Positions 24,807 to 33,883 of a DNA stretch of 54,613 nt are shown in pieces; position 1 is the first letter of the stretch, and every line of letters begins with the position of its first letter. Below the pieces are notes generated by a model, which was not told where the DNA came from, did no database searches, and saw only the letters and a program-made list of their open reading frames with translations. The stretch is from Candidatus Fermentibacterota bacterium. Its GTDB lineage: Bacteria > Fermentibacterota > Fermentibacteria > Fermentibacterales > JCC-6. The stretch covers positions 1 to 54,613 of the forward strand of contig WJMA01000027.1 of NCBI GenBank assembly GCA_014728175.1. The letters run 5' to 3'. The position numbers were made by a program, and so were the translations under genes.

Positions 24807-26116
24807 AACGCCCCACAAAGGCCTTCGTTCTCGGCTGTCTGCTTCTCTGGCTATTCGTCGGCTGCGGGTCCCACACCACCCGCATGCAACCGGTAAGGGA
24901 CAGCCTCCGAAGCGGCAGCTACGACGAGGCCCTCCAGCGCTTCCAGGACGAGTCTCCAATCGACAGCACGGGGAAGGATCGTCTGCTTTTCCTTATGGAG
25001 AAGGGCAATCTGCTGCGGCTGGCCGGCAGGTATCGGGTGGCGGAGGAGCTGCTGCTGGAAGCCGATCTACTCAGTGACGTCCAAACCGGCACCTCGGTGG
25101 GCGAAGAGGTGGGGGCGATTCTGACCAGCGACGTTTCCAGACCCTTCAGGGGAGCCGACTACGAGAAAGTCTTTATCAACTATTGCCTGGCCTCGTGCTT
25201 TGCCTCCCGGGGGCTGGTGGAGGACGCTCTGGTCGAGTGCAGGAGGCTTACCGAGAAACTCAACGTTTTCAACCAGCGCTACAAGCGGGATAACGTGTAC
25301 ATCGACGACGCCCTAGCCAGATACCTCACCGGGGTCCTTTACGAGGCGGCCGGAGATCTGGACGACGCCCTGGTCGCCTACAGGAACAGCCTCCGGGTTT
25401 ACCGGGAAGGCTACTACGATACTCCCACTCCGGATCAGCTGGTTCTGGACGTACAGAGGTTGTGTCTGACCCTGGGATTCCTTGACATGTACGAGGAGTA
25501 CGGGAACGCCTTCCCCGAGATACGCTACGACCCGGAGGATCTGCACGCCGGTTACGCCGACCTGGTGGTGGTGGTCGAGGAGGGATTCGTTCCCCCCAAG
25601 CGCTCCCGGGAGTACACGTCTTTCACCCGGCACAGGATCTACAGGGTTAGTCTGCCCGCGATCCCCCACACTCCCCTTCCTCCCCGCAGCCTTAGCGTAG
25701 CCGCCGGCGAGGGGCCGACCGTTCCCTGCTGGCTGGCCGAGAACGTGGCCGCCATAGCCCGGAAGAACCTGGAGGATCACGCTACCCGGGACATCGCGAG
25801 GGCGGTGGCGAGGTTCGTGGCCAAGGGGGTGGTATCGGAGGTGGGCGAAGAGATAGCCGAAGAAATTTCCGGAGAGGAAGACGGTGTCTGGTCGGAGGCG
25901 ACCGGCACCCTTTTAAGTATAGTGGGCGCGGCCACGGAGCAGGCCGATCTAAGGGCGTGGTCCACCCTTCCTCGGCGGATATACATTGCCCGGCTGAGGT
26001 TACCTCCCGGGGAGCACCTGATCAGGGTGACCGAGTCCGGAAGGACCCTATCCGCGCCCGTCGAGGTCGAGTTGCATGCCGAAGAGGTTCGGGCGGTGTT
26101 CCTGTCCGTTATCTGA
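24800..26116 (+). CDS. COG3014-like lipoprotein with TPR-type helices
   Basis: The 438-residue product starts with a lipoprotein signal ('LLLWLFVGCGS', Cys near residue 22). Residues ~30-240 are paired helices of TPR type ('RSGSYDEALQRFQDE', 'NLLRLAGRYRVAEELLLEADLL', 'VLYEAAGDLDDALVAYRNSLRVYREG'). The C-terminal part has 'AENVAAIARKNLEDHATRDIARAVARFVAKGV' and ends in a PEGA-like beta segment ('LPPGEHLIRVTESGRTLSAPVEVEL'). This layout matches COG3014 proteins. The GTG start overlaps the LpoB-like gene, implying joint function at the outer membrane or cell wall. Confidence 0.72.
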   Translation: MVKRPTKAFVLGCLLLWLFVGCGSHTTRMQPVRDSLRSGSYDEALQRFQDESPIDSTGKDRLLFLMEKGNLLRLAGRYRVAEELLLEADLLSDVQTGTSVGEEVGAILTSDVSRPFRGADYEKVFINYCLASCFASRGLVEDALVECRRLTEKLNVFNQRYKRDNVYIDDALARYLTGVLYEAAGDLDDALVAYRNSLRVYREGYYDTPTPDQLVLDVQRLCLTLGFLDMYEEYGNAFPEIRYDPEDLHAGYADLVVVVEEGFVPPKRSREYTSFTRHRIYRVSLPAIPHTPLPPRSLSVAAGEGPTVPCWLAENVAAIARKNLEDHATRDIARAVARFVAKGVVSEVGEEIAEEISGEEDGVWSEATGTLLSIVGAATEQADLRAWSTLPRRIYIARLRLPPGEHLIRVTESGRTLSAPVEVELHAEEVRAVFLSVI

Positions 26117-26123
26117 GGTGATT

Positions 26124-26774
26124 ATGGAGAGAAACAAGCTGGCATCGATAATAGACCATACCTGTCTGCGACCGGACGCCTCGGCGAAGGACATCGAGAG
26201 GCTGTGCAACGAGGCGATGGAGTACGGCTTCGCGTCGGTTTGCGTCAACCCGGTATGGGTCAGCCTGGCCAGATCCATTCTCGAAGACGGTGACCCGTTC
26301 GTGTGCAGCGTAATCGGCTTTCCCCTCGGGGCCACCGAGACCAAGGGAATCGAGGCGTCCAGAGCGATAGACGACGGGGCGTTCGAGCTGGACATGGTGA
26401 TACCAATAGGACATCTGAAGGATGGAGATACCTCGAAGGTTTCGGAGCATATAAATGGAGTGGTCGAGGTGGCCGGAACCAGGCCGGTGAAGGTAATCCT
26501 GGAGACCTGCTACCTTACCGATCCGGAGAAGAGGCTGGTCTGCAAGCTGGCCATCGAGGCCAAAGCGAGCTGGGTCAAGACCTCCACCGGCTTCGGCAGG
26601 GCTGGAGCGACCACCCACGACGTCCGGCTGCTCTCGGATGCGGTGAGCGGAAAGCTGGGCGTCAAGGCTTCCGGGGGAATACGGTCCCGGGAGCAGGCCC
26701 TGCAGCTGGTGGAAGCCGGGGCCGACCGGCTGGGTTGCAGCAGAAGCGTGGATATCGTCACCGGACGGGAATAG
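26124..26774 (+). CDS. deoC: Deoxyribose-phosphate aldolase
   Basis: DeoC cleaves 2-deoxyribose 5-phosphate to glyceraldehyde 3-phosphate and acetaldehyde in nucleoside catabolism. Motifs are 'IDHTCLRPDAS', 'VCVNPVWVSLA', 'CSVIGFPLGATETKGIEA', 'VKVILETCYLTDPE', the Schiff-base lysine in 'WVKTSTGFGRAGAT' and 'VKASGGIRSREQALQLVEAGADRLGCSR'. Length is 216 residues. The usual 'DMVINIG' reads 'DMVIPIG'. ATG at 26124 follows GAGGTG. It is the last gene of the run and is followed by a hairpin. Confidence 0.95.
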   Translation: MERNKLASIIDHTCLRPDASAKDIERLCNEAMEYGFASVCVNPVWVSLARSILEDGDPFVCSVIGFPLGATETKGIEASRAIDDGAFELDMVIPIGHLKDGDTSKVSEHINGVVEVAGTRPVKVILETCYLTDPEKRLVCKLAIEAKASWVKTSTGFGRAGATTHDVRLLSDAVSGKLGVKASGGIRSREQALQLVEAGADRLGCSRSVDIVTGRE

Positions 26775-26779
26775 TAGAA

Positions 26780-26806
26780 GGTGGCCGGCGGGGTTGACCG
26801 GCCACC
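26780..26806 (+). terminator. Terminator-like hairpin after deoC
   Basis: GGTGGCCGG (26780-26788) and CCGGCCACC (26798-26806) form a perfect 9-bp stem with a 9-base loop. No T run follows, so it may end transcription weakly or protect the mRNA end. The ~195 bases between it and the helicase gene show no other feature I can name. Confidence 0.4.
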
Positions 26807-27002
26807 CTCGAGTGGCAACTCGGATCCGTAGTTTTTACCCGAAGGTCAGGGAGGGGGTCAGACCTGCCAGGTAAGCAGTATCAGAGCTGGCACCACTAGA
26901 CAGCTCAGTGCAAGGAGCATCCAGCTAACGAATCCGGGTTTGCACACTTCCTACTTGCCTTTCGCTCGAAGTTACACGCAGGCTATTAGAGAAGCATATT
27001 TC

Positions 27003-29147
27003 ATGCCAACATCATCTACCGAAGGAAATCTCGATCCAGGCCAGCGAAAAGCTGTGGAGGCCCCAGAGGAGCACGCCCTGGTCCTGGCCGGCGCCGGAAG
27101 CGGAAAGACCAGAATGCTGGCCGCCCGGGCGGCCTGGCTGGTGTCCAACCGGTTGGCCGTCCCGGAGCGGATACTCGCTCTCACCTTCACCAACAGGGCC
27201 GCCCGGGAGATGGCCTCCCGCATACGGTCCATGGTGGGGACGGAGGTGGTAGCGGGTACGTTCCACTCGTTCTGCAACCGCGTGCTGCGTGCTGAAGCCC
27301 CCAGGCTGGGCTACCCCATCGATTACACCATTGTGGACGAGCAGGACCGACGTCGGGTCCTGGGTAGGATTCTCAGGGAGGCCGGTCTTGTCGGCGAGAT
27401 GACACCGGCCGCCGCCTCCTCGGTCGTTTCGAATATCAAACGTGAAACGATTGCTAAGAAACAAATTAATGCCGATACTGAGGACGGAATATCCGGCCAC
27501 GTTCGGAGGGTTTACCTGCGTTACCAGGAAATGCTGAAGCGTTCCGGATGTATCGATTTCGACGATATGCTAACGCTCGCGCTCCGGCTATTCCGTCAAT
27601 ATGATGACGTTTTTGAAGGCTACTCATCCAGATTCGACCACGTCCTGGTCGACGAGTATCAGGATACCAACCGGCCGCAGCACGAGTTGCTTCTTTGCCT
27701 TTCCACCGGGGGAGCCAAGGTCTTCGTGGTGGGGGACGACGACCAGTCCATATACGGATGGAGAGGGGCAAGGCTGGATAACATACTCCACTTCGAGGAG
27801 GACTTTCCCCGAACCCGGGTGTTCAGACTGGAGCGCAACTACCGCTGCACGTCCTCCATTCTGAGCGCGGCGACCGAGTTGGTGTCGAAGAACATGAAGC
27901 GTCATCCCAAGAGTCTCAGAGCTGTTTCCGGAGCCGGGAAGGCTCCCGCTCTCAAGGTACTTTCGGACGAGCGGGAAGAGGCACGCTGGATCACCGAGGA
28001 GGTGCGGCGGCTCGGCCTGGAGGGAACGTCTCCGGGAGAGGTGGCGGTGCTGTTCAGGACCAACGCCCAGTCGCTGCTCCTGGAGCTGGAGGCGCACGGG
28101 CGGATGATACCCTACCAGCTGGTGGGTACCGTCCGGTTCTTCGAGCGGACCGAGGTGAAGGACGTAATTTCCTACCTGAGGCTGGCCGTCAACCCGGAGG
28201 ACGCAATAAGCCTGAGAAGAATAATCAACGTTCCGGCCAGGGGCGTGGGCAGAAAGAGTCGTGGAGTCTTTTTCTCCTTCCTGGAGAAAAGCAACCTTAC
28301 GGCACGGGACGCTCTGAGGGACGCGGGCAGCATTCGGGGCCTGCGGCCCGGGGCGGCGAAGAGCCTTACTGAGCTGGACGAGCTTCTGGGCAGGATGTCG
28401 TCCGTCGGAGACTCCAGGGGAGTTGCCCCGGCGATGGAGGAGCTTTTGAGGCACACCGGTTACGCCGATCCTCTCGATCCCTCCAGCGAGGAGGATGCCG
28501 CCCGCCTGGAGAACCTGGACAGGTTGAGGGAGATGGCCGAGGATTTCGACCGGGGTACGTCCGGGGGAGGCCTCAAGGCCTTTCTGGAGGAGGTCAGCCT
28601 GGAATCGGCGGCCGACGAGTACGAAGGCGGAGATACGGGAACCCTTTCGCTTTTAACCCTGCACTGCGCGAAGGGCCTGGAGTTCGATACGGTCTTCGTG
28701 TCCGGAATAGAGGAAGGCCTTCTGCCTCTGATCAGAAGGGGCGAGCGGGAGCCTTCGGACGTGGAGGAGGAAAGACGTCTTCTGTACGTGGGGATGACCA
28801 GGGCGAAGAAAAGGCTTTACCTTACCATGGCCCGCAATCGCTGGCGCTACGGGGGCTCAGCCGCGAGGCCCTCCAGGTTCCTGCTGGAGATCTCAGACCT
28901 TCTGGAGGGAGACGTAGTGGAACGGTCGAGCAACCGGGCCGAACCCGCCCGTGGTAAAGGTTATCGCCCGGGCAACCTCATAGAGCATCCTCGGTTCGGG
29001 CGGGGTCTGGTGACCAGGTCGGGGCGGGTCGGCTCTGAATGGGAGTTGACTGTGGATTTCGGATTCGACGAGCCAAAGACACTGAGGACGGGGTACGTCC
29101 CCATCAGAATAATCAAGAAAAAGGGGAGCAGGCTGGATCTTACCTGA
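27003..29147 (+). CDS. UvrD/PcrA-type DNA helicase
   Basis: This superfamily 1A 3'-5' helicase carries '[27 protein letters not shown]' (Q motif and Walker A), '[14 protein letters not shown]', '[17 protein letters not shown]' (motif II), '[16 protein letters not shown]' (III), '[12 protein letters not shown]' (IV), '[17 protein letters not shown]' (V) and '[18 protein letters not shown]' (VI). The C-terminus ends in a PcrA-like beta domain ('[15 protein letters not shown]'). ATG at 27003 gives a normal 714-residue protein; a TTG at 26940 would add 21 non-homologous residues. Bases ~27425-27625 are AT-richer with different codon choice from the rest of the gene. Confidence 0.95.
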   Translation: MPTSSTEGNLDPGQRKAVEAPEEHALVLAGAGSGKTRMLAARAAWLVSNRLAVPERILALTFTNRAAREMASRIRSMVGTEVVAGTFHSFCNRVLRAEAPRLGYPIDYTIVDEQDRRRVLGRILREAGLVGEMTPAAASSVVSNIKRETIAKKQINADTEDGISGHVRRVYLRYQEMLKRSGCIDFDDMLTLALRLFRQYDDVFEGYSSRFDHVLVDEYQDTNRPQHELLLCLSTGGAKVFVVGDDDQSIYGWRGARLDNILHFEEDFPRTRVFRLERNYRCTSSILSAATELVSKNMKRHPKSLRAVSGAGKAPALKVLSDEREEARWITEEVRRLGLEGTSPGEVAVLFRTNAQSLLLELEAHGRMIPYQLVGTVRFFERTEVKDVISYLRLAVNPEDAISLRRIINVPARGVGRKSRGVFFSFLEKSNLTARDALRDAGSIRGLRPGAAKSLTELDELLGRMSSVGDSRGVAPAMEELLRHTGYADPLDPSSEEDAARLENLDRLREMAEDFDRGTSGGGLKAFLEEVSLESAADEYEGGDTGTLSLLTLHCAKGLEFDTVFVSGIEEGLLPLIRRGEREPSDVEEERRLLYVGMTRAKKRLYLTMARNRWRYGGSAARPSRFLLEISDLLEGDVVERSSNRAEPARGKGYRPGNLIEHPRFGRGLVTRSGRVGSEWELTVDFGFDEPKTLRTGYVPIRIIKKKGSRLDLT

Positions 29148-29158
29148 GGGAGCTGAGC

Positions 29159-29815
29159 ATGGAGCTGTATCTGGATACCGCGAACGTGGAAGAAATAAAA
29201 GAGATAGCCACCTGGGGCGTTCTTTCCGGGGTGACGACCAACCCGACCCTGGTGGCCCGCGAGGGCCGGGACTTCGAAGAGGTGATAGCGGAGATCTGCG
29301 ACATCGTGGGCGGGCCGGTCAGCGCCGAGGCGGTAAGCACGGACACCGAGGGAATGCTGGAGGAGGCCAGGAGGAGCTCGGAGTGGCACCGAAACGTTGT
29401 GGTGAAGATACCCATGATCCCCGCGGGCCTGGCCGCCGTATCGATCCTGGAGAAGGAGGGGATAAGGTGCAACGTGACCCTCGTTTTCTCAACAAACCAG
29501 GGACTACTGGCCGCCGAGGCCGGGGCCAGCTTCGTCAGCCCCTTCGTGGGGAGGCTGGACGATACGGGGAAGGACGGGATGCAGGTGGTGGCGGAGCTGT
29601 CTGAGATCTTCGACATCTACGGCTTCGACACCAGGATAATTGCCGCCAGCATCCGCCACCCCACCCACGTGACCGAGGCAGCCCTGGCTGGTGCGGACAT
29701 AGCTACCGTGCCCTACAAGGTGGTCAAGAAAATGGTCGGACATCCATTGACCGACCGTGGTCTGGAGAGGTTCCTGGCCGACTGGGAGGGCTTCTCCGGA
29801 TCGAAGAGCCGATGA
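29159..29815 (+). CDS. Fructose-6-phosphate aldolase/transaldolase (short TalC type)
   Basis: This 218-residue class I aldolase belongs to the short transaldolase/FSA family. Motifs are '[33 protein letters not shown]', '[15 protein letters not shown]' (Schiff-base lysine), '[34 protein letters not shown]' and '[20 protein letters not shown]'. Transketolase subunits follow at once, indicating a non-oxidative pentose phosphate operon. The start is ATG at 29159, 11 bases after the helicase stop. Confidence 0.94.
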   Translation: MELYLDTANVEEIKEIATWGVLSGVTTNPTLVAREGRDFEEVIAEICDIVGGPVSAEAVSTDTEGMLEEARRSSEWHRNVVVKIPMIPAGLAAVSILEKEGIRCNVTLVFSTNQGLLAAEAGASFVSPFVGRLDDTGKDGMQVVAELSEIFDIYGFDTRIIAASIRHPTHVTEAALAGADIATVPYKVVKKMVGHPLTDRGLERFLADWEGFSGSKSR

Positions 29816-29832
29816 GGAGGTGACGGTCGACG

Positions 29833-30660
29833 ATGCCCGAAACCGAGGACCTCATCGAGTTGGCCAGGACGGTCAGGCGGGACGTAATCGAGATGGTGTG
29901 CAGCGCTGGAAGCGGCCACCCCGGAGGCTCGCTGTCGGTGGTGGAGATCCTGGTCACCCTGTTCTTCGACAGGATGAGACTGGACGTCGAGCGTCCCCAC
30001 CAAGAGGAGAGGGACAGGTTCGTACTGTCCAAGGGGCACGCCTGCCCGGCCCTCTACTCCGTTCTGGCCCGGAGAGGGTTCTTCGAGCCCTCGGAGCTGC
30101 TGACACTCAGGTCCTTGGGCTCGCGACTCCAGGGCCATCCGGATATGCGGAAGCTGCCCTTCCTGGAGGCGTCTACCGGAAGCCTGGGGCACGGCCTGGG
30201 CATCAGCGTGGGCCTGGCCCGGGGGCTTCGGCTGAAGGGTCTGGACAAACGGGTTTACTGCCTGATGGGGGATGGCGAGCTGCAGGAGGGAAGTATCTGG
30301 GAATCGGCCATGACCGCCGCCCATCACCGTCTGGGCAACCTGGTGGCGGTGGTGGATAGAAACCGGGTACAGCTGGACGGCAGGGTGGAGACGGTGATGG
30401 ATGTAGAGCCGCTGCGGGACAAATGGCTGGCCTTCGGATGGAACGTGGCGGAGGCCGACGGCCACGATTTCGATTCCCTGGGGGAAGGTTTTCGCCGGTG
30501 CGAGAGCGAAAACTCCCCGGGGGTGTTAATCGCCCATACGGTCAAGGGCAAGGGGGTGTCGTTCATGGAGGACACCTGCCTGTGGCACGGAGCCTGCCCC
30601 GACGGGGATCAGCGGAAGGCCGCCCTGCGGGAGATAGGGGGTGCCGAGAATGCCCGGTAA
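29833..30660 (+). CDS. Transketolase, N-terminal (TPP-binding) subunit
   Basis: The 275-residue protein covers the PP domain only: 'GSGHPGGSLSVVEILVTLFF', 'RFVLSKGHACPALYSVLARRG', 'STGSLGHGLGISVGLA' and the TPP/Mg motif 'MGDGELQEGSIWESAMTAAHHRLGNLVAVVDRN'. Split transketolases are common in archaea and many bacterial candidate phyla. ATG at 29833 follows GAGGTG. The 3' end overlaps the second subunit gene by 11 bases. Confidence 0.95.
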   Translation: MPETEDLIELARTVRRDVIEMVCSAGSGHPGGSLSVVEILVTLFFDRMRLDVERPHQEERDRFVLSKGHACPALYSVLARRGFFEPSELLTLRSLGSRLQGHPDMRKLPFLEASTGSLGHGLGISVGLARGLRLKGLDKRVYCLMGDGELQEGSIWESAMTAAHHRLGNLVAVVDRNRVQLDGRVETVMDVEPLRDKWLAFGWNVAEADGHDFDSLGEGFRRCESENSPGVLIAHTVKGKGVSFMEDTCLWHGACPDGDQRKAALREIGGAENAR

Positions 30661-31597
30661 CCGGCTGAAGGCCACCCGGGAGGGATACGTGGAAGGGCTC
30701 CTGGAAGCGGGACGGCGGGACCAAAGAGTCGTGGTTCTCGATGCCGATGTCTCCAGATCGATAGGCAGCATTAGGTTCGCCGAGGAGTTTCCCGACAGGG
30801 CTTTCAACGTGGGAGTGAGCGAGCAGGACATGATGGCCGAGGCCGCCGGCCTGGCCCTGGCCGGTTACGTGCCCTTCGTAGGGACCTACGGGGTGTTCGT
30901 GGTGGGCAGGGCATGGGACCAGCTGCGCACCAGCGTCTGCTACATGGGCCTGGACGTAAAGGTGGGTGGAGCCCACGCCGGGGTCAGCGTCGGACCCGAT
31001 GGAGCGACGCACCAGGCCCTGGAGGATATTGCCCTGACCCGGGTTCTGCCCGGGATGAAGGTCCTGACCCCCGCCGATTCCAACCAGACCCGGGCCGCGG
31101 TCATGGAGGCCCTGCGCCTGGACGGCCCCGTTTACGTGCGCTTCGGTCGCAACCCGGTTCCACAGATATACCCCGGGGACGTAGAGCTCACCGCGGGGAA
31201 GGCCGACGTCCTGGAGGAAGGCGACGACGTGGCGCTGGTGGCCTGCGGGGTCATGGTGAGCGAGGCGATGCAGGCCCGGAAAATGCTATTTAAGAAGGGT
31301 ATACGGGCGGAGGTAGTGAACATGACTTCCGTCAAGCCGCTGGACGAGGAGGTCCTGATCGATGCCGCCCGGAGGACTGGACGCCTGGTGGTGGCGGAGG
31401 ACCATCAGAACCACGGCGGCCTTTACGGGGCGGTGTCGGAGCTTATTTGCCGCAGCCACCCCGCCGCCATGGCTTCGATTGCGGTGGGCGACAGTTTCGG
31501 AACCAGCGGGTCGCCGCGTCAGGTGAGGAGCGAGTACGGCCTGACGGCCGGAGCGATAGCCGCCAGGGCAGAGTCCCTGATGGAGGGAAAACGGTAG
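30650..31597 (+). CDS. Transketolase, C-terminal (Pyr) subunit
   Basis: The 315-residue partner holds the Pyr and C-terminal domains: 'VVVLDADVSRSIGSIRFAEEFPDRAFNVGVSEQDMMAEAAGLALAG' with the catalytic Glu, 'VGGAHAGVSVGPDGATHQALEDIAL', 'VYVRFGRNPVP' and 'GRLVVAEDHQNHGGLYGAVSE'. ATG at 30650 is inside the end of the N-terminal subunit gene, so the two are translationally coupled and expected to form a heterotetramer. A GTG at 30641 is an alternative. Confidence 0.95.
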   Translation: MPGNRLKATREGYVEGLLEAGRRDQRVVVLDADVSRSIGSIRFAEEFPDRAFNVGVSEQDMMAEAAGLALAGYVPFVGTYGVFVVGRAWDQLRTSVCYMGLDVKVGGAHAGVSVGPDGATHQALEDIALTRVLPGMKVLTPADSNQTRAAVMEALRLDGPVYVRFGRNPVPQIYPGDVELTAGKADVLEEGDDVALVACGVMVSEAMQARKMLFKKGIRAEVVNMTSVKPLDEEVLIDAARRTGRLVVAEDHQNHGGLYGAVSELICRSHPAAMASIAVGDSFGTSGSPRQVRSEYGLTAGAIAARAESLMEGKR

Positions 31598-31617
31598 ACC
31601 GGCGGTCATATGGATTA

Positions 31618-31646
31618 TTGACGAGCGAAAGGGCTGGGGCTAGTTT
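31618..31646 (+). promoter_or_regulatory. Promoter for serA
   Basis: TTGACG (31618-31623) and TAGTTT (31641-31646) are separated by 17 bases. The leader to serA would be about 65 nt. It may also drive the DUF6754-like cluster that follows serA by 22 bases. Confidence 0.5.
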
Positions 31647-31718
31647 GCACAGTCGAAACGTTCCCCAATTGAAATGCAACCGGGGCACTGCTCCGGGAGA
31701 CTGACCGGGAGGATTAAG

Positions 31719-32633
31719 ATGGCGAGAGTTCTGATCTGCAATCCGGTGGACCAGGAGGCTCTGGATCGCATCCGCGAGGCGGGCCACGAGGTGGTCGAAA
31801 AGCTGGACATGACTCCCGAGGAACTGGTCGAGACCGTTCCAGACTTCGACGCGATGGTTGTCAGAAGCGCCACCAAGGTTCGCAGACCGGCCATAGAGAA
31901 GGCGGCCTCCGGAAGGATGAAGCTGATAGTTCGCGGGGGCGTGGGTCTGGACAACATCGACCTGGACGCCGCCGAGGAGTTCGGAATAGACGTGATAAAC
32001 ACCCCCGAGGCCAGCACTGTGGCCGTAGCCGAGCTGACCATGGCCCATCTACTGGCCTGCTGCCGGTACATAGGGGCCTCCGACCGCACCATGAAGCAGG
32101 GCCAGTGGAACAAGAAAGCCTACGGCAAGGGAAAAGAGCTCCTCGACTCCACTCTGGGCCTGATAGGTTTCGGGCGGATAGCCCGCGAGGTGGCCAGACG
32201 CGCTCTGGGCTTCGGGATGAATGTGGTCTTTTACGACCCTTACGTGGATGACTCCGGCGACATCGACGCAGAGAAAGTAGACCTCGTTGAGCTCTGCAGG
32301 AGGTCCGATTTCGTTAGCCTGCACATTCCCCACAACGACGAGACTCACCATCTTCTCAACGAAGAGCGCTTCTCATTGATGAAGGACGGGGTGGTTATCG
32401 TGAACTGCGCCCGGGGAGGCACGGTCGACGAGAAGGCCCTTCTGAAGGCCCTGGAGGCGGGCAAAGTGTTCGCCACGGGCGTGGACGTTTACGAGGAAGA
32501 GCCGGCGACCGAGAATGATCTAGTCCGGCATGAAGGAACCGTTTCCACACCCCACATCGGAGCGGGGACGTCGCCCGCAAAGACGAGGGTGGGAACGGAG
32601 GTCGCCAGGAAGATAAACGAGTACTTCGGCTAG
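31719..32633 (+). CDS. serA: D-3-phosphoglycerate dehydrogenase-like 2-hydroxyacid dehydrogenase
   Basis: This NAD-dependent dehydrogenase probably catalyses the first step of serine synthesis. It has 'MKLIVRGGVGLDNIDLDAA', 'NTPEASTVAVAELTMAHLLACCR', the NAD fold 'STLGLIGFGRIAREVARRALGFGMNVVFYDP', 'VIVNCARGGTVDEKALLKAL' and the catalytic His in 'STPHIGAGT'. Length is 304 residues, with no ACT or ASB regulatory domain, so feedback control by serine is unlikely. GGAGG precedes ATG 31719. Other 2-hydroxyacid substrates cannot be excluded. Confidence 0.9.
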   Translation: MARVLICNPVDQEALDRIREAGHEVVEKLDMTPEELVETVPDFDAMVVRSATKVRRPAIEKAASGRMKLIVRGGVGLDNIDLDAAEEFGIDVINTPEASTVAVAELTMAHLLACCRYIGASDRTMKQGQWNKKAYGKGKELLDSTLGLIGFGRIAREVARRALGFGMNVVFYDPYVDDSGDIDAEKVDLVELCRRSDFVSLHIPHNDETHHLLNEERFSLMKDGVVIVNCARGGTVDEKALLKALEAGKVFATGVDVYEEEPATENDLVRHEGTVSTPHIGAGTSPAKTRVGTEVARKINEYFG

Positions 32634-32655
32634 AATAGAGATGAAAGGCGGACCT

Positions 32656-33861
32656 ATGCTATCACTCCGGGCAACAGTCCCGGCAATGGTGCTGTTTGCC
32701 ATGGCGGGTAACGTTCTGGCGCAGCAGGGTGCGGGAGTCCTGGCTCCCCCCGGCGAAGTTACGGTCTCCGATGTACCTAACGACGGCGGCGACCAGCTTC
32801 TGGTATGCTTTGAGCCCAGCCCAGACGACGAGAGGGTCAATTCCTATACGGTCTACCGCCGTATGCAGGGCGAGGGCGACGATGCGTGGAGACCCGTCCG
32901 CGTGCTATTCCCTGGCCAGGGTACGAGCTTCGTGGACGGCCGCGATCCCGACTACTCGGTAAGACCGGGACAGATCTACGAGTACAGGGTGACCGCCTTA
33001 TCCGAAAGCGGAGAGGCGACGGGACCCGTATACGTCGCGGAAGAGGCCGCAGATGGAGAATGGTTCAACACGAATAAGGTGCGCATACTCATCGGATGCG
33101 CCGTCTTCCTGGGACTGATCTTCTTCTTCTTCAGCAAGGCGCAAAGCGGCGACAAGCTATACCTGCGCCCCATTCCCGGCATAGAGGCCATCGACGAGGC
33201 CATAGGCCGGGCCACGGAGATGGGCAAGCCCATTCTCTACATTCCGGGTTTATCGACCATATCCGACGTGGCAACCATAGCCAGCCTCACCATCTTAGGG
33301 AGAGTGGCCAAGAAGGTGGCCGAGTACCAGACACCGATAATGGTTCCCAACCGCAACCCCATAGTTTACACGGTGGCCGAGGAGTCGGTGAAGCAGGCCT
33401 ACCTGGAGGCCGGGAGGCCCGACTCCTACGATCCTGACTCGGTGTTCTTCCTCACCCAGAGCCAGTTCGCCTTCGTGGCCGGGGTGAACGGGATAATGGC
33501 CCGGGAGAAGCCGGCCACCAACTTCTACCTGGGAATGTTCTGGGCGGAATCGCTGATACTTGCGGAAACGGGCTCTTTGTCCGGTGCCATTCAGATAGCG
33601 GGCACCGACGCCGTGACCCAGCTTCCGTTTTTCATTACCACGTGCGATTACACTTTGATAGGCGAGGAACTGTACGCGGCCAGCGCCTACCTGGGCCGGG
33701 AGCCGAAGCAGCTGGGCGCAATCAAGGGACAGGACTACTTCAAGGCCCTGGTGATGTTGATCATCTTCGGTACTCTTGTCCTGGGGATTCTGGACGTCCT
33801 GGCCAATACGGACCTGGTAGCCTGGCTCGACCACCTGGTAACCTCGCCGGCGGCCGGATAG
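32656..33861 (+). CDS. FN3-TM-DUF6754-like membrane protein, copy 1
   Basis: The 401-residue product has a signal peptide ending near 'GNVLA-QQ', a fibronectin type III domain at ~35-125 ('VTVSDVPNDGGDQLLVCFEPSPDD', 'YEYRVTALSESGEATG'), and a transmembrane helix at ~141-161. A ~195-residue core (~165-360) follows, beginning 'KLYLRPIPGIEAIDEAIGRA' and ending 'LGAIKGQD', then a last transmembrane helix. Positive charges after the first helix put the core in the cytoplasm and the FN3 domain outside. The core matches my recollection of DUF6754; its function is unknown. ATG 32656 is chosen because AAAGGCGG at 32644-32651 lies just before it. It heads a four-gene membrane cluster. Confidence 0.82.
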   Translation: MLSLRATVPAMVLFAMAGNVLAQQGAGVLAPPGEVTVSDVPNDGGDQLLVCFEPSPDDERVNSYTVYRRMQGEGDDAWRPVRVLFPGQGTSFVDGRDPDYSVRPGQIYEYRVTALSESGEATGPVYVAEEAADGEWFNTNKVRILIGCAVFLGLIFFFFSKAQSGDKLYLRPIPGIEAIDEAIGRATEMGKPILYIPGLSTISDVATIASLTILGRVAKKVAEYQTPIMVPNRNPIVYTVAEESVKQAYLEAGRPDSYDPDSVFFLTQSQFAFVAGVNGIMAREKPATNFYLGMFWAESLILAETGSLSGAIQIAGTDAVTQLPFFITTCDYTLIGEELYAASAYLGREPKQLGAIKGQDYFKALVMLIIFGTLVLGILDVLANTDLVAWLDHLVTSPAAG

Positions 33862-33883
33862 CCCACCGGAAGGGAGATACGAA

